Assembly: GCA_023390115.1 (NCBI GenBank)
Contig: JAEWDM010000007.1
Coordinates: forward strand, 1 to 64,000
Source: Bacillota bacterium
Lineage (GTDB): Bacteria; Bacillota; Clostridia; Acetivibrionales; DSM-27016
Length of the DNA stretch: 64,000 bases
Reading direction: 5' to 3'
This document shows, in pieces, positions 45,749 through 54,552 of this stretch. The notes under the pieces were generated by a model that saw only the letters and a list, made by a program, of their open reading frames with translations, searched no databases and was not told where the DNA came from. A program made the translations under genes and the position numbers. Within the stretch, counting starts at the first letter, position 1; each line of letters begins with the position of its first letter.

Positions 45749-45795
45749 GCTAATATATCTGTGATATATTAGAAGTATATCACAGATATATTAGC
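45749..45795 (-). promoter_or_regulatory. Perfect 20-bp inverted-repeat operator
   Basis: GCTAATATATCTGTGATATA at 45749-45768 is the exact reverse complement of 45776-45795, with a 7-base spacer. It covers the -10 region and the space behind it, the expected place for a GntR repressor. The core of each arm, ATATCTGTGATAT, is itself nearly symmetric, so each half could hold one dimer. Confidence 0.75.
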
Positions 45796-45802
45796 CTGTA
45801 AA
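45774..45802 (-). promoter_or_regulatory. Operon promoter inside the operator
   Basis: On the minus strand TTTACA (45802-45797) and TATACT (45779-45774) are 17 bases apart, and TGA before the -10 makes it an extended -10 element. The -10 lies in the spacer and one arm of the operator, so bound repressor would block RNA polymerase. Confidence 0.7.
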
Positions 45803-45849
45803 TAGATAATCAATAAAAAATTTGCACAGCATATATAGAAACCGTTCTG

Positions 45850-45978
45850 TTAATTTACAACCGTATGGACCGTACTTTTGCTTATTCCAAACTTTTTAGC
45901 CGCCGCTCTCACTGTAGTCTTCTTCTCAATAATATAATTAGCAAGCTCAATAACTCTGTCCTCAATATAACCTTTCAA
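45850..45978 (-). pseudogene. spoIIID: spoIIID, truncated after the helix-turn-helix
   Basis: The peptide LKGYIEDRVIELANYIIEKK followed by TTVRAAAKKFGISKSTVH is the conserved N-terminal half of SpoIIID, the mother-cell transcription factor. The TTG start at 45978 follows GAGGGGGG. After STVH the frame reads TVVN and stops at 42 residues, while SpoIIID has about 80-95 residues and continues with KDV and a basic C-terminal helix needed for DNA binding. It lies where spoIIID is normally found, behind the M23 peptidase gene. Without the C-terminal half it should be inactive, unless a short form still works. The cut coincides with the start of the catabolic operon. Confidence 0.8.
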
Positions 45979-46148
45979 CAACAAGCCCCCCTCTATAGAT
46001 AATTGACGATTCAAATGGCAATTTATAGCTAAAACCATAACATTGAAGCTGGAATTAAAATGTATAGAAGGTTTTAATACTAATTGTCAGCTTTCTGTCT
46101 TATAGCGCATAATCTATTTTATATATATGCCCTTACAAAGGGTGATAT

Positions 46149-46188
46149 GATAAAAAGGAAAAAGCTTGAACGCTTTCTCCTTTTTATC
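46149..46188 (-). terminator. Terminator of the spoIID/M23 operon
   Basis: GATAAAAAGGAGAAAGC and GCTTTTTCCTTTTTATC, read on the minus strand, form a long hairpin (46188-46149) about 40 bases after the M23 peptidase stop codon. A and T tracts inside the stem make it work in either direction. Confidence 0.75.
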
Positions 46189-46229
46189 ATTTATAACATA
46201 TTTATATAATATATAACAATTCGCTTCTG

Positions 46230-47114
46230 TTACTTTTCGGGCAAGTATTCTTTAGGATTTACAGGCTGGTTTTCCTTCCATACTTCAAAATGAAGGTGCG
46301 ACTGCTCCGATGACTCAAAAACTGCCGTATTGCCTACGGCTCCTATTACCTCGCCCTGCTTTACCTTCTGGTTGGGGGAAGCCATCTCATCGCTTGCCAA
46401 ATTTGCATATACTGTCTTAAGCCCGTTATCATGCTCAATTACAACCATAATTCCATATCTGGGATCGTTTTTAACCTCAGTTACTACTCCGTCATTGACA
46501 GCCTTCACGGGTGCTCCCCTGTCAGCCGCAATATCCAGTCCGCTGTGGCTTCTCCATTCCTCCAGCGTCTTGGAATATACAAGCTCGTCCTCGGCATACG
46601 CAAGTGTAATGTCACCAAAAACCGGCATTACAAACTTTTCCCCGCCGGTGCTGTCAGCACTTGTGCTGTCTGTTTTTTTCTCAGCCGGATTTGTTTTTTT
46701 CCCGGCATCCTCCTTTTTCTCCTGCTGCTTAGACTCCGTATTTTTATTATTCTCAGCAAGAACAGGCTCTTCTGCGCCCGAGGCAGTTACCCCTTCGGCA
46801 TTGGCTTGAGGATTAAGCACAGGCTGGTTTGCCTCTTCAGGCTCTTCATCCGCTATGGATGCTTCTTCAGGATCATCCAAGCTTAAGCCTTCGTCATAAT
46901 TATCAACGAGCCTTTCTTCTACAGGCCCCTGGGGTATCTGAGCCTCAGGCTCATCTCCTGACGGCGTTATGCCTTGTGTTGACATAAACACCGCGGTGGC
47001 CCCGATAATAGCAATGCAAAGTATTAATACTATATAGAATCCCTTTTTATCAAGAAATTCTAAAAAACCCTTTTTTGTTAAACGCTTCTCTGGAAACAGC
47101 TTTTTCATATTCAC
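46230..47114 (-). CDS. spoIIQ: SpoIIQ-like membrane-bound M23 peptidase
   Basis: About 294 residues: a short cytoplasmic start, one membrane helix (FYIVLILCIAIIGATAVF), a Pro/Glu-rich linker, and a C-terminal LytM domain. The zinc site is complete, HSGLDIAAD and SHLHFEVW, as in clostridial SpoIIQ and unlike the inactive Bacillus form. It would face the space between mother cell and forespore and work with SpoIIIAH in engulfment. The start is placed at GTG 47114, eight bases after GGAGG, rather than at ATG 47129 which overlaps the ribosome site. Between spoIID and spoIIID is the usual place for spoIIQ. Confidence 0.85.
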   Translation of the reverse strand: MNMKKLFPEKRLTKKGFLEFLDKKGFYIVLILCIAIIGATAVFMSTQGITPSGDEPEAQIPQGPVEERLVDNYDEGLSLDDPEEASIADEEPEEANQPVLNPQANAEGVTASGAEEPVLAENNKNTESKQQEKKEDAGKKTNPAEKKTDSTSADSTGGEKFVMPVFGDITLAYAEDELVYSKTLEEWRSHSGLDIAADRGAPVKAVNDGVVTEVKNDPRYGIMVVIEHDNGLKTVYANLASDEMASPNQKVKQGEVIGAVGNTAVFESSEQSHLHFEVWKENQPVNPKEYLPEK

Positions 47115-47214
47115 ATTTTCCACCTCCATATAATATTGTTTCCGCCCATGGCAGCAATATACATGGAAATGAAAAAATAAGGGGTTATTTTATTGTTTCT
47201 AAGCGCCGCATATT

Positions 47215-48228
47215 TCACAATTCATTAACATTAAGCGGCACTAGCTCTACTCCTCTGTAGTAATACTTCAGAATCTCTTCGTAGCTTCCTCCCCCCACAG
47301 ACAGGTAATTTGCGCCCCATTGGCTCATCCCCGCCCCATGTCCGTTTCCTAAGGTGGTGATGCTAATGGAGTCCTCTCCTTCATTTTCAAGCTTAAAATT
47401 CGCAGACTTTAATGAAAATAGCGCCCTGAATTCGGTGCCCTTCATTGATATATTTCCCACCTGAATATTTCTTACGCGGTTTCCTTCCGTATAATCAATT
47501 ATTTTTATATGCTCTAAAATATTCTTTTGTTCTATTTCAAAACCGGAGTATTTATTTTTTATAATCTCACAGAAATCCTCTATTTTGAAAATCACCGTAT
47601 TCTTATAATAGCTGCTGTTTTCTTCTCCGCTGCTCACGACACTTTTGAGATAGGGCTCGCTTGCCCCTTCCCATACATCCTCGGCATTTTCGGTTCGCCC
47701 TCCGCTGTTGGAATGAAAAACAGGGTTAATTATTTTTCCGTCGTACGTTATTATGACACCCTCTGTTTCTTTTACCGCTCTCTCGATTTTACTCCAGTAT
47801 TTAAATGAGTTAATGACGCCCCATTTTTTAGAGGCCTCGGCCTTGCTCACCCAGGCCTGGCAATGTGCGAAGCTGGTACATACGTGGGCATCCGGATGAA
47901 CGTCCTCTTTGGATTTGCAAATTCCCTTCATTCTTCCAACGGCATATGTCCTGGCCGCCACAGCCTGGGCCTTTAATGCCTCCGCTCCGAACTCCGCCGG
48001 CATTTCCGCCGCCACAACACCTTTTACGTAATCCTCAAGAGGCATTTCCTCCGTCCTTTTCGCAGAATCAACATAAACTTTTATTTTGACTTCCTCCGCC
48101 TGCTCCTTAAGGGGCGAAGGCTTTTTAGCCGCATCATGCTTTGCAAAGCTGCAGCCCTTTATTATAAAAAGGGGCAATATCACCATTATAAGCATCATTA
48201 AAAACATATAGTATACAAAGTTCTTCAT
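47215..48228 (-). CDS. spoIID: Stage II sporulation protein D (lytic transglycosylase)
   Basis: About 337 residues with an N-terminal membrane anchor (VYYMFLMMLIMVILPLFII), the catalytic Glu in VVAAEMPAEF, the Cys and His of CTSFAHCQAW and the GHGAGMSQWGA motif of SpoIID. It degrades septal peptidoglycan during engulfment together with SpoIIP and SpoIIM. The ATG at 48228 follows AAGGT; a GTG at 48246 is an alternative without a ribosome site. It stands behind murA and before the M23 peptidase, the common clostridial order. Confidence 0.92.
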   Translation of the reverse strand: MKNFVYYMFLMMLIMVILPLFIIKGCSFAKHDAAKKPSPLKEQAEEVKIKVYVDSAKRTEEMPLEDYVKGVVAAEMPAEFGAEALKAQAVAARTYAVGRMKGICKSKEDVHPDAHVCTSFAHCQAWVSKAEASKKWGVINSFKYWSKIERAVKETEGVIITYDGKIINPVFHSNSGGRTENAEDVWEGASEPYLKSVVSSGEENSSYYKNTVIFKIEDFCEIIKNKYSGFEIEQKNILEHIKIIDYTEGNRVRNIQVGNISMKGTEFRALFSLKSANFKLENEGEDSISITTLGNGHGAGMSQWGANYLSVGGGSYEEILKYYYRGVELVPLNVNEL

Positions 48229-48307
48229 GTCATCATATACCTTCACCGCATGAATATTTTTAAATACCCTCTATAAAATATATTCATGGGCAAGCAGTTT
48301 ATGATTC

Positions 48308-49570
48308 TTACTCTTCCACCCTTTGTATATCCGCTCCCAAAGCCTTGAGCTTTTTATCTATGCTTACATATCCTCTCTCAATATGCTCTATATCCGTTAT
48401 TTCAGTAATACCCTCGGCAGCCAGTCCCGCAAGGATTAAAGCCGCGCCTGCTCTTAAGTCGGTAGCCTTTACCTGAGCTCCCATCAGCTTGGAAGTGCCT
48501 TCTATGACTGCGCTTCTTCCTTCTATCTTTATATTTGCACCCATTCTTTTAAGCTCACTCACATGCATAAACCTGTTTTCAAAAATTGTTTCACTTACAA
48601 TGCTGGTCCCTTCCGCCTTGCTTACCAAAGATGTCATCTGGGCCTGCATATCTGTGGGAAAGCCCGGATAGGGGTGTGTTTTTATATCCACAGCCTTTAA
48701 AGCTCCGCCGCCCTTTACATGAATTGCAGACAATTCCTCGGATACCTCCACGCCCGCTTCTCTTAATTTTGCGCTTATGGGCTTTAAATGATCCGGCACT
48801 ACATTTTCTATAACTACATCCCCGCCTGTAATTGCAGTGGCGACCATAAAGGTTCCCGCTTCAATTCTGTCCGGTATAATAGGATGATTCGCTCCGCTAA
48901 GGCTTTTTACTCCATTTATTTTTATTGTGTCGGTGCCCGCACCTTTTACATCCGCTCCCATTGCCGTCAAATAGGTGGCAAGATCGACTATTTCAGGCTC
49001 AATCGCCGCGTTTTCTATTATGGTCTGCCCCTCTGCCAGAGCAGCAGCCATAAGAATATTCTCGGTGGCGCCTACACTTGGAAAATCCATGTATATTTTT
49101 GTTCCCTTAAGCCTTCCGTTTACTCTGGCTTCAATATATCCATGGCCCTGAGTTATTTCCGCTCCCAATGCGGCAAAGCCTTTTAAATGCAGATCCACAG
49201 GTCTTGTCCCTATAGCGCAGCCCCCCGGCAGGGATACCTTGGCCATTCCGGTTTTGGCAAGCAACGGCCCCATAACAAGGAAAGACGCCCTCAGCTTATT
49301 TACAAGCTCATAAGGCGCAGTAATATTATTTATATTATCAGGGCAAACCCTGATTTTTTCCTGATTATCAAAAAATTCTACCGAAGCCCCCAGGGATCTC
49401 AGCAGCTCGCACATGACTCTTACATCATTCAAATAGGGTATTTCCTCTATTATGCTATGGGAGCTTCCTAAAAGGGATGCGGCGATAATGGGCAGTACGG
49501 AATTCTTTGCACCGCTTGTCTTTACTTTCCCTTTTAATGGTTTTCCCTCACCTATTATGTATTTGGGCAT
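48308..49570 (-). CDS. murA: UDP-N-acetylglucosamine 1-carboxyvinyltransferase
   Basis: A 420-residue enzyme of peptidoglycan precursor synthesis that transfers enolpyruvate from PEP to UDP-GlcNAc. Lys22 (TSGAKNS) and Cys118 in LPGGCAIGTRP, the fosfomycin target, are present. Length is that of the family. AAAGGAAG lies before the start and the gene follows ywmB by 33 bases, as in Bacillus and Clostridia. Confidence 0.95.
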   Translation of the reverse strand: MPKYIIGEGKPLKGKVKTSGAKNSVLPIIAASLLGSSHSIIEEIPYLNDVRVMCELLRSLGASVEFFDNQEKIRVCPDNINNITAPYELVNKLRASFLVMGPLLAKTGMAKVSLPGGCAIGTRPVDLHLKGFAALGAEITQGHGYIEARVNGRLKGTKIYMDFPSVGATENILMAAALAEGQTIIENAAIEPEIVDLATYLTAMGADVKGAGTDTIKINGVKSLSGANHPIIPDRIEAGTFMVATAITGGDVVIENVVPDHLKPISAKLREAGVEVSEELSAIHVKGGGALKAVDIKTHPYPGFPTDMQAQMTSLVSKAEGTSIVSETIFENRFMHVSELKRMGANIKIEGRSAVIEGTSKLMGAQVKATDLRAGAALILAGLAAEGITEITDIEHIERGYVSIDKKLKALGADIQRVEE

Positions 49571-49603
49571 GTTAATTCTTCCTTTCAGTTACGTTGTTTA
49601 AGC

Positions 49604-50362
49604 TCAGTATTCTTTTAAAATTACAGGAGTAGCAAGCCATATACAGGTTTTGTCCATATAAGGGCTGTATCTCATAGCCACATTTAAATTTATTTTTTTA
49701 TTGCCTGACTTTATTGCACCGGATATGCGGGAAGAGTACGCCGATATGCTTAAGGTATTGCCATCCTTCATTCCTTCAACCCTTTGGGCATCCGCCGCCC
49801 TTAGCACGATGCCGCCTATATTGTCCATTTGCTCATCGCTCAGGCGTCCTTCATACTCACCCGATATGCAGGTGTTTATATTTACCTTAATTCCATATTC
49901 CTTAAATATCATGTCCAGTATCTTGCCCGGCTCTTCCGCTTCCCTGTGAGAAATGGTTGAAATTATACTTCCATAAATATTCCTTTGAGCATTGCTGTCA
50001 TCCTTTAGTGTGATTTTTATGCTGATACCCTTCCGGGGCTCTAAAGGATGCTCTCCCTTCAGCTCAATTGTATCTGTCACGCTGTTTTGCTTTACATCAG
50101 AGAACGTAATATTATTTTCATGCACCGTTAATGCGCTTGAAAGCTCGTATGCAATCTTTTTAAGTGTATCACTTTTTTTCATAGTATCTGTTTTTGCCCA
50201 AAAATAAATTTCACTGCCAACCATATTTGCACCCGATGCATCAAAAGCCGCTGCAATAAACTCCTCTCGGCTTTGAAGCTCCCCATGCCCTCTTACATAA
50301 TGCATGGAGGAAGAAAAAATACAAATAATTAATAAGGTTAACACTGAAATTATTTTTTTCAT
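49604..50362 (-). CDS. ywmB: YwmB-like protein with TATA-box-binding-protein-like fold
   Basis: About 252 residues with a signal peptide (KKIISVLTLLIICIFSSSM). The family (DUF1779) is known from its place directly before murA and spoIID, which holds here. The function is not established; it may be an extracytoplasmic partner in cell-wall or sporulation work. The ATG at 50362 is six bases after AGGGGG; ATG 50368 would be too close. Confidence 0.78.
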   Translation of the reverse strand: MKKIISVLTLLIICIFSSSMHYVRGHGELQSREEFIAAAFDASGANMVGSEIYFWAKTDTMKKSDTLKKIAYELSSALTVHENNITFSDVKQNSVTDTIELKGEHPLEPRKGISIKITLKDDSNAQRNIYGSIISTISHREAEEPGKILDMIFKEYGIKVNINTCISGEYEGRLSDEQMDNIGGIVLRAADAQRVEGMKDGNTLSISAYSSRISGAIKSGNKKINLNVAMRYSPYMDKTCIWLATPVILKEY

Positions 50363-50526
50363 GTACATCCCCCTAGATCAGCCTGTGCTAAAATGCCTTA
50401 TAAATAAATAATCTTTTTACAGTAAAATTATTTCCACTTTGGCATTGGGATATACATGCAATATTTAAAACACAACGTTATAACTGGCTTGCAAGCTAAA
50501 CTTTGATTAAATTTACATATAACTTA

Positions 50527-50555
50527 TAGTATAAATTTTTTCAATTTATATACTA
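50527..50555 (-). terminator. Possible AT-rich terminator hairpin
   Basis: TAGTATAAATT and AATTTATATACTA form an imperfect AT-only hairpin directly behind the FN3-SLH gene. The stem is weak and the call is tentative. Confidence 0.3.
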
Positions 50556-50562
50556 AATTTTT

Positions 50563-53500
50563 TCAATCTATCTCTCCCGCAATTACCATAACCTTCTCTA
50601 AAATTCCCATCAGCTCCCCTCTGGTTATGATGTCTTTAGGGCCGAAAGCACTCGCGCTTTTCCCCTCGACCATTCCATTCTGTATCGCAAACCTGACCCT
50701 AGGAGTATTTGCCGCGGCAACTCCGTTTAAGTCGCTGTAGCCGGAGGAAAATCCGCTGTCAGGCTTACTTTTTTCACCTGTTTTAAGCTCATAAAGTCTT
50801 ACAGCCATCACCGTGGCCTTCTCTCTTGTGCAGCCCGCGGAAATATTAGGGATATCCGCCGGGGCTATAATTCCGGCCTTGGCTGCCGTACTCATGAAAT
50901 CAGAGCCGTAGCTGTAGCCGTAAACATCCAGAACAAGCTTTACGCCATCCGATACGGTCAAGCTTTTAGAAGGGCGGAAGGTTCTTCCCGACACACTCTT
51001 TAGATTGTAAACAGCAGCTATTTTTGTTATTGAATCCTCATATTTAGTGCCGTAAATATCATCGAAAAATGCGTTTCCCGTATCCGCCGCCGCTATACCT
51101 CCGGGTATTATGGTCTCAAAGCTCAAATTCCCCCTCCCGTTGTCTATATCAAAGGTGTTTGAGCTTCCCGCCTTTTTCCATTGTCCCGTACTGTCGTCAT
51201 ACACATAGCCCGAGGTTATTCCCTCCTTGTACCATGTGCTTCCGTCATATGGCAGAATTACCTTCAGCGGCTTATTAAAAGCATTTACAGGTATCGGGTT
51301 TCCTCCATCGTACGCTGATACCTCAAGCCTTACTACATTTGTCTTGAAGCTGACATTCTGCTCATCGGTGCTTGTACCGGTATCGTTAAGCACCAGCGAT
51401 ATCTGATAGTTGAAGCCGGGCGACGATATTTTTACCAGATCATCGGTGAGTACCTCAGGCCTTATTACAAACTGACTGCCCTTTATCGATATTATAAGAT
51501 TCTCCTTTAGCACGCTTAATGAATTAAAAACCTTGTTGGAAACAAGAATGTTTATTCTCTGGGTATTAGCGGGAGGGGTTCTGGCATCAAGCTTATAATC
51601 AAGAATTTTATCATTTTTAACATGCTCCACAAACCTGTCTGCATTTATTCCCGTAATTTTAATGTTCCAGGTATTTTTTACCGCGCTGCTGTCCTTTACT
51701 ATATAATCCCCTGAGGCAATATTCTCTATATCCTCATCGGAATCATAATCATCATCGCTTCTTTCGGTTCTCACGGTAATGCTCTGAGTCGGCTCGGATC
51801 TAAGCTCTGTTACAGGATCATATGCATACAATCTTGCAAAATATCTGAAGTTGGACCTTAAGCTGTTAACCGTAAACTCCGAGGCAGCTCCGGCACTATA
51901 TTCGGCAACATCCTTATAGTCTATCCCTCCCGTCACTTCCACAATATATTCCAGCCCCTCCTCCTGAATCCATTCAAAGGTTATACTGTTTTTTGTAACT
52001 GCGTCCTCCGAGTTTTTTACCCCAAAGCCCCTTGGTGTGTCAGGAGCAGCCTGCCCGAGTGTCTTTACGGGCAGTGAATCGCTCCACTCGGAAAGGCTTG
52101 TCAATGTGTCCTTTTTTGCTTCGGCCTGTATGAAAAAGTAGTATATTGTGCTGGGCTGAAGTCCTTCTATCCTTAAGTAGCTCCGTCCCGAATCCTTTAT
52201 CTGTCTGGCGGTGGTGGTAACAGTATTTCCTGCCGCGTTTACATCATCAGTCGTACCGTATTTTAAATGGTATGTATAGTCGTCCCTTATATTCCATCCC
52301 AAATCCACATAGGTGTCCCCTGCCTGGTAATAGGTAAATTCGGGCACTGTGGGCTTCTCCACATGAATAACGTCATCAGGATAGGTTGTCAGGAGGAGAG
52401 CATCCGATGGGGGCGAGGTAAGATTCTGGCTTACCCTGGACGCCCTGGCCCATATAATATATTTTGTGTTTGGAGTAAGCTCCGTCAGAGGAATGTTGAC
52501 ATTATGCCTCTTATTATCAAAATTCAACGTCACATCCTCGGCAGCATCGTTGGCTGTAACGGGAAAGCCTATAACCTTGCCGGCCGGCAGATTTTTGAGG
52601 GTGTCAAGCTCCATTCCCTCCTCATATTCGATACATCCCACATCCAATGTAACGCCATTTTCTCCCGAATCATATTCCACTATCCTGTATGTCTTACCAA
52701 AGTTTTGCAGCTCAGGGTCACTGGGGTCCTCAAAAATACCCTCGTTCATTTTTGCAAAATAACCCCTTATCTGCTCGTGAGTATAATATGAATCATATAA
52801 GGGATCGGCAGCGTCCGACGGCAGATTTAACGGGTCTATATGCATCCATCTCCCCTCTGGCTCCACATACTTTTCATACCACTTGTTTTTTATCTGAATA
52901 GTGGCACTGGTGTTTTTAATGGTCTCCGCCAAAACGACGAGAGGAGGTCTTCCGGGCACCAAAGGCTGATCAATAGAGCCGTCCGTAGGAGTTACGACAA
53001 CCTTTATTGAGGGAATGGAGCTGTATTGCACGCTTTGCAATATACCATCCCTTTCCTCAAGGTAGGTTTTTCTTGCCGCAAGCTTTACATAATAGGTGTG
53101 ATTGGGAGTGAGATTTTCTATTTTATACTTATAGCCTATATGGTTCTGATCCTCCATTACGTAATTTTCATCAGGGGAAAGCCTGAGCTCGGTTCTGCTG
53201 GCTTCAGGCGGGTTGTCTATCTGATTGGGATTATCCACTATCCACATATCATATATAATGTCGGTGTCCACCGACCCGTTCGCCTTTTTGGGAAGCCTCC
53301 ACAATATGGCGGCACTTGTGGGAGCAAGCTCTCCGGGGAATATCTTTCCGTCCTGCAATTGATCGCTGTAGGATATAATAAGCTTGCCGTCATAGGTTCT
53401 GAATTCATCCACAAGCTCGGGAGCGGCAGGAATAGCCGGTATGTCCTGCTCGCGTATTAAAACCCTGTCCGAAATAATCTGCACGGTGGGAGGGTATATA

Positions 53501-54522
53501 GACACTCCGTTACGGGTTACCTCCGCCCTTATCATATAGTAGTTGTTATCCTCTCCGGGAGGCACGGTAATAAACGTGCTTGTGCCGCTGTCAATCGATA
53601 TTCCTATGGGCATGTTGTTAACATACTTATATATATAATATTTTACAGTAATATCACTGCTGTTAAGCCCTGTAACTACAGGGGTCCAGTCCAGCCTCCA
53701 TATAGTGCCCTCCTCCGTTTCGGACATCCTGGTCGTTTTTACCAGTATATAGCTTGAAACGGGGAGAACTTCTGTTGAAGGATTATATATAACGCCCTCC
53801 TCAACAATCTCGGGCTCAATCTTTACATAATAGACCCTGGCAGGGTCATTAACCTGGTGAATATACTCAAGCTTTCCCGTGGACTGGTTAACGGTAACAG
53901 GCCCGTTGGGCTCAATCTGACTGCTGCCTATATAGATGGGTATTGTATTTGCAAAGCTGCTGTTATCCGACACGTACAGCCTGTAGCCTATTCTGGAGCC
54001 TGAGTTCCAGACATCGTCCCATTCTATTTTTATCTGATTTGTTCCGTAAGAGGCAACCGTCATTCCTATATCGGTAAGCACCTTTACCGTCTTTGACGCT
54101 GAGGATTCGGGGCTGGTATATGATATATCCCCGCTGTTGTATGTATAAAAGGCCTTTGCATTTATCAGGTAAAAGGTTCCCGACAGAAGCCCCTTCATCC
54201 TGAAGGGAGAGCTGCCCGCAGGCACGCTGCCATCCTTTAGCTGCACGGGCTTGGCCGGCCTGTATGCCTTGTTTATTTCGTGGACATAAAAGTTAAGGTA
54301 GGGCGTCCCCATAGGAGAGCTCAGCACTGGCCACTCCAGATCCACATAGCATTTGTTTGCCGCGGCATCGGTTTTATCTGTTCCTGTGGACTGTATGGCA
54401 AGATTATCAAGGGCGGGCTGAGGAGGATAAACCGCTCCGTACACCCTGCTGTCAAATAAATTCACCTGCATTGCAAATATAAACGCAAGCACTATGCACG
54501 CTGCTTTTCTAAATACTCTCAT
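50563..54522 (-). CDS. S-layer-anchored FN3 surface protein, 1,319 residues
   Basis: A signal peptide (FRKAACIVLAFIFAMQVNLF) is followed by about six to eight divergent FN3 domains up to residue ~950, an acidic linker (DDDYDSDEDIENI), a beta-rich domain, and three SLH repeats at the end (residues ~1110-1310: FDDIYGTKYEDSITKIA, GITREK-like TREKATVMAVRLYEL, and YSDLNGVAAANTPRVRFAIQ followed by FGPKDIITRGELMGILEKV). SLH repeats hold proteins to pyruvylated wall polymers. It is 30 bases behind the longer paralogue, so they form one operon. The ATG at 54522 is used because the AAAGGA ribosome site touches the earlier ATG. No catalytic motif is visible; a structural or adhesive role is likely. Confidence 0.85.
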   Translation of the reverse strand: MRVFRKAACIVLAFIFAMQVNLFDSRVYGAVYPPQPALDNLAIQSTGTDKTDAAANKCYVDLEWPVLSSPMGTPYLNFYVHEINKAYRPAKPVQLKDGSVPAGSSPFRMKGLLSGTFYLINAKAFYTYNSGDISYTSPESSASKTVKVLTDIGMTVASYGTNQIKIEWDDVWNSGSRIGYRLYVSDNSSFANTIPIYIGSSQIEPNGPVTVNQSTGKLEYIHQVNDPARVYYVKIEPEIVEEGVIYNPSTEVLPVSSYILVKTTRMSETEEGTIWRLDWTPVVTGLNSSDITVKYYIYKYVNNMPIGISIDSGTSTFITVPPGEDNNYYMIRAEVTRNGVSIYPPTVQIISDRVLIREQDIPAIPAAPELVDEFRTYDGKLIISYSDQLQDGKIFPGELAPTSAAILWRLPKKANGSVDTDIIYDMWIVDNPNQIDNPPEASRTELRLSPDENYVMEDQNHIGYKYKIENLTPNHTYYVKLAARKTYLEERDGILQSVQYSSIPSIKVVVTPTDGSIDQPLVPGRPPLVVLAETIKNTSATIQIKNKWYEKYVEPEGRWMHIDPLNLPSDAADPLYDSYYTHEQIRGYFAKMNEGIFEDPSDPELQNFGKTYRIVEYDSGENGVTLDVGCIEYEEGMELDTLKNLPAGKVIGFPVTANDAAEDVTLNFDNKRHNVNIPLTELTPNTKYIIWARASRVSQNLTSPPSDALLLTTYPDDVIHVEKPTVPEFTYYQAGDTYVDLGWNIRDDYTYHLKYGTTDDVNAAGNTVTTTARQIKDSGRSYLRIEGLQPSTIYYFFIQAEAKKDTLTSLSEWSDSLPVKTLGQAAPDTPRGFGVKNSEDAVTKNSITFEWIQEEGLEYIVEVTGGIDYKDVAEYSAGAASEFTVNSLRSNFRYFARLYAYDPVTELRSEPTQSITVRTERSDDDYDSDEDIENIASGDYIVKDSSAVKNTWNIKITGINADRFVEHVKNDKILDYKLDARTPPANTQRINILVSNKVFNSLSVLKENLIISIKGSQFVIRPEVLTDDLVKISSPGFNYQISLVLNDTGTSTDEQNVSFKTNVVRLEVSAYDGGNPIPVNAFNKPLKVILPYDGSTWYKEGITSGYVYDDSTGQWKKAGSSNTFDIDNGRGNLSFETIIPGGIAAADTGNAFFDDIYGTKYEDSITKIAAVYNLKSVSGRTFRPSKSLTVSDGVKLVLDVYGYSYGSDFMSTAAKAGIIAPADIPNISAGCTREKATVMAVRLYELKTGEKSKPDSGFSSGYSDLNGVAAANTPRVRFAIQNGMVEGKSASAFGPKDIITRGELMGILEKVMVIAGEID

Positions 54523-54552
54523 ATCCATGTCCTTTCTTAAACAATATGTTTA

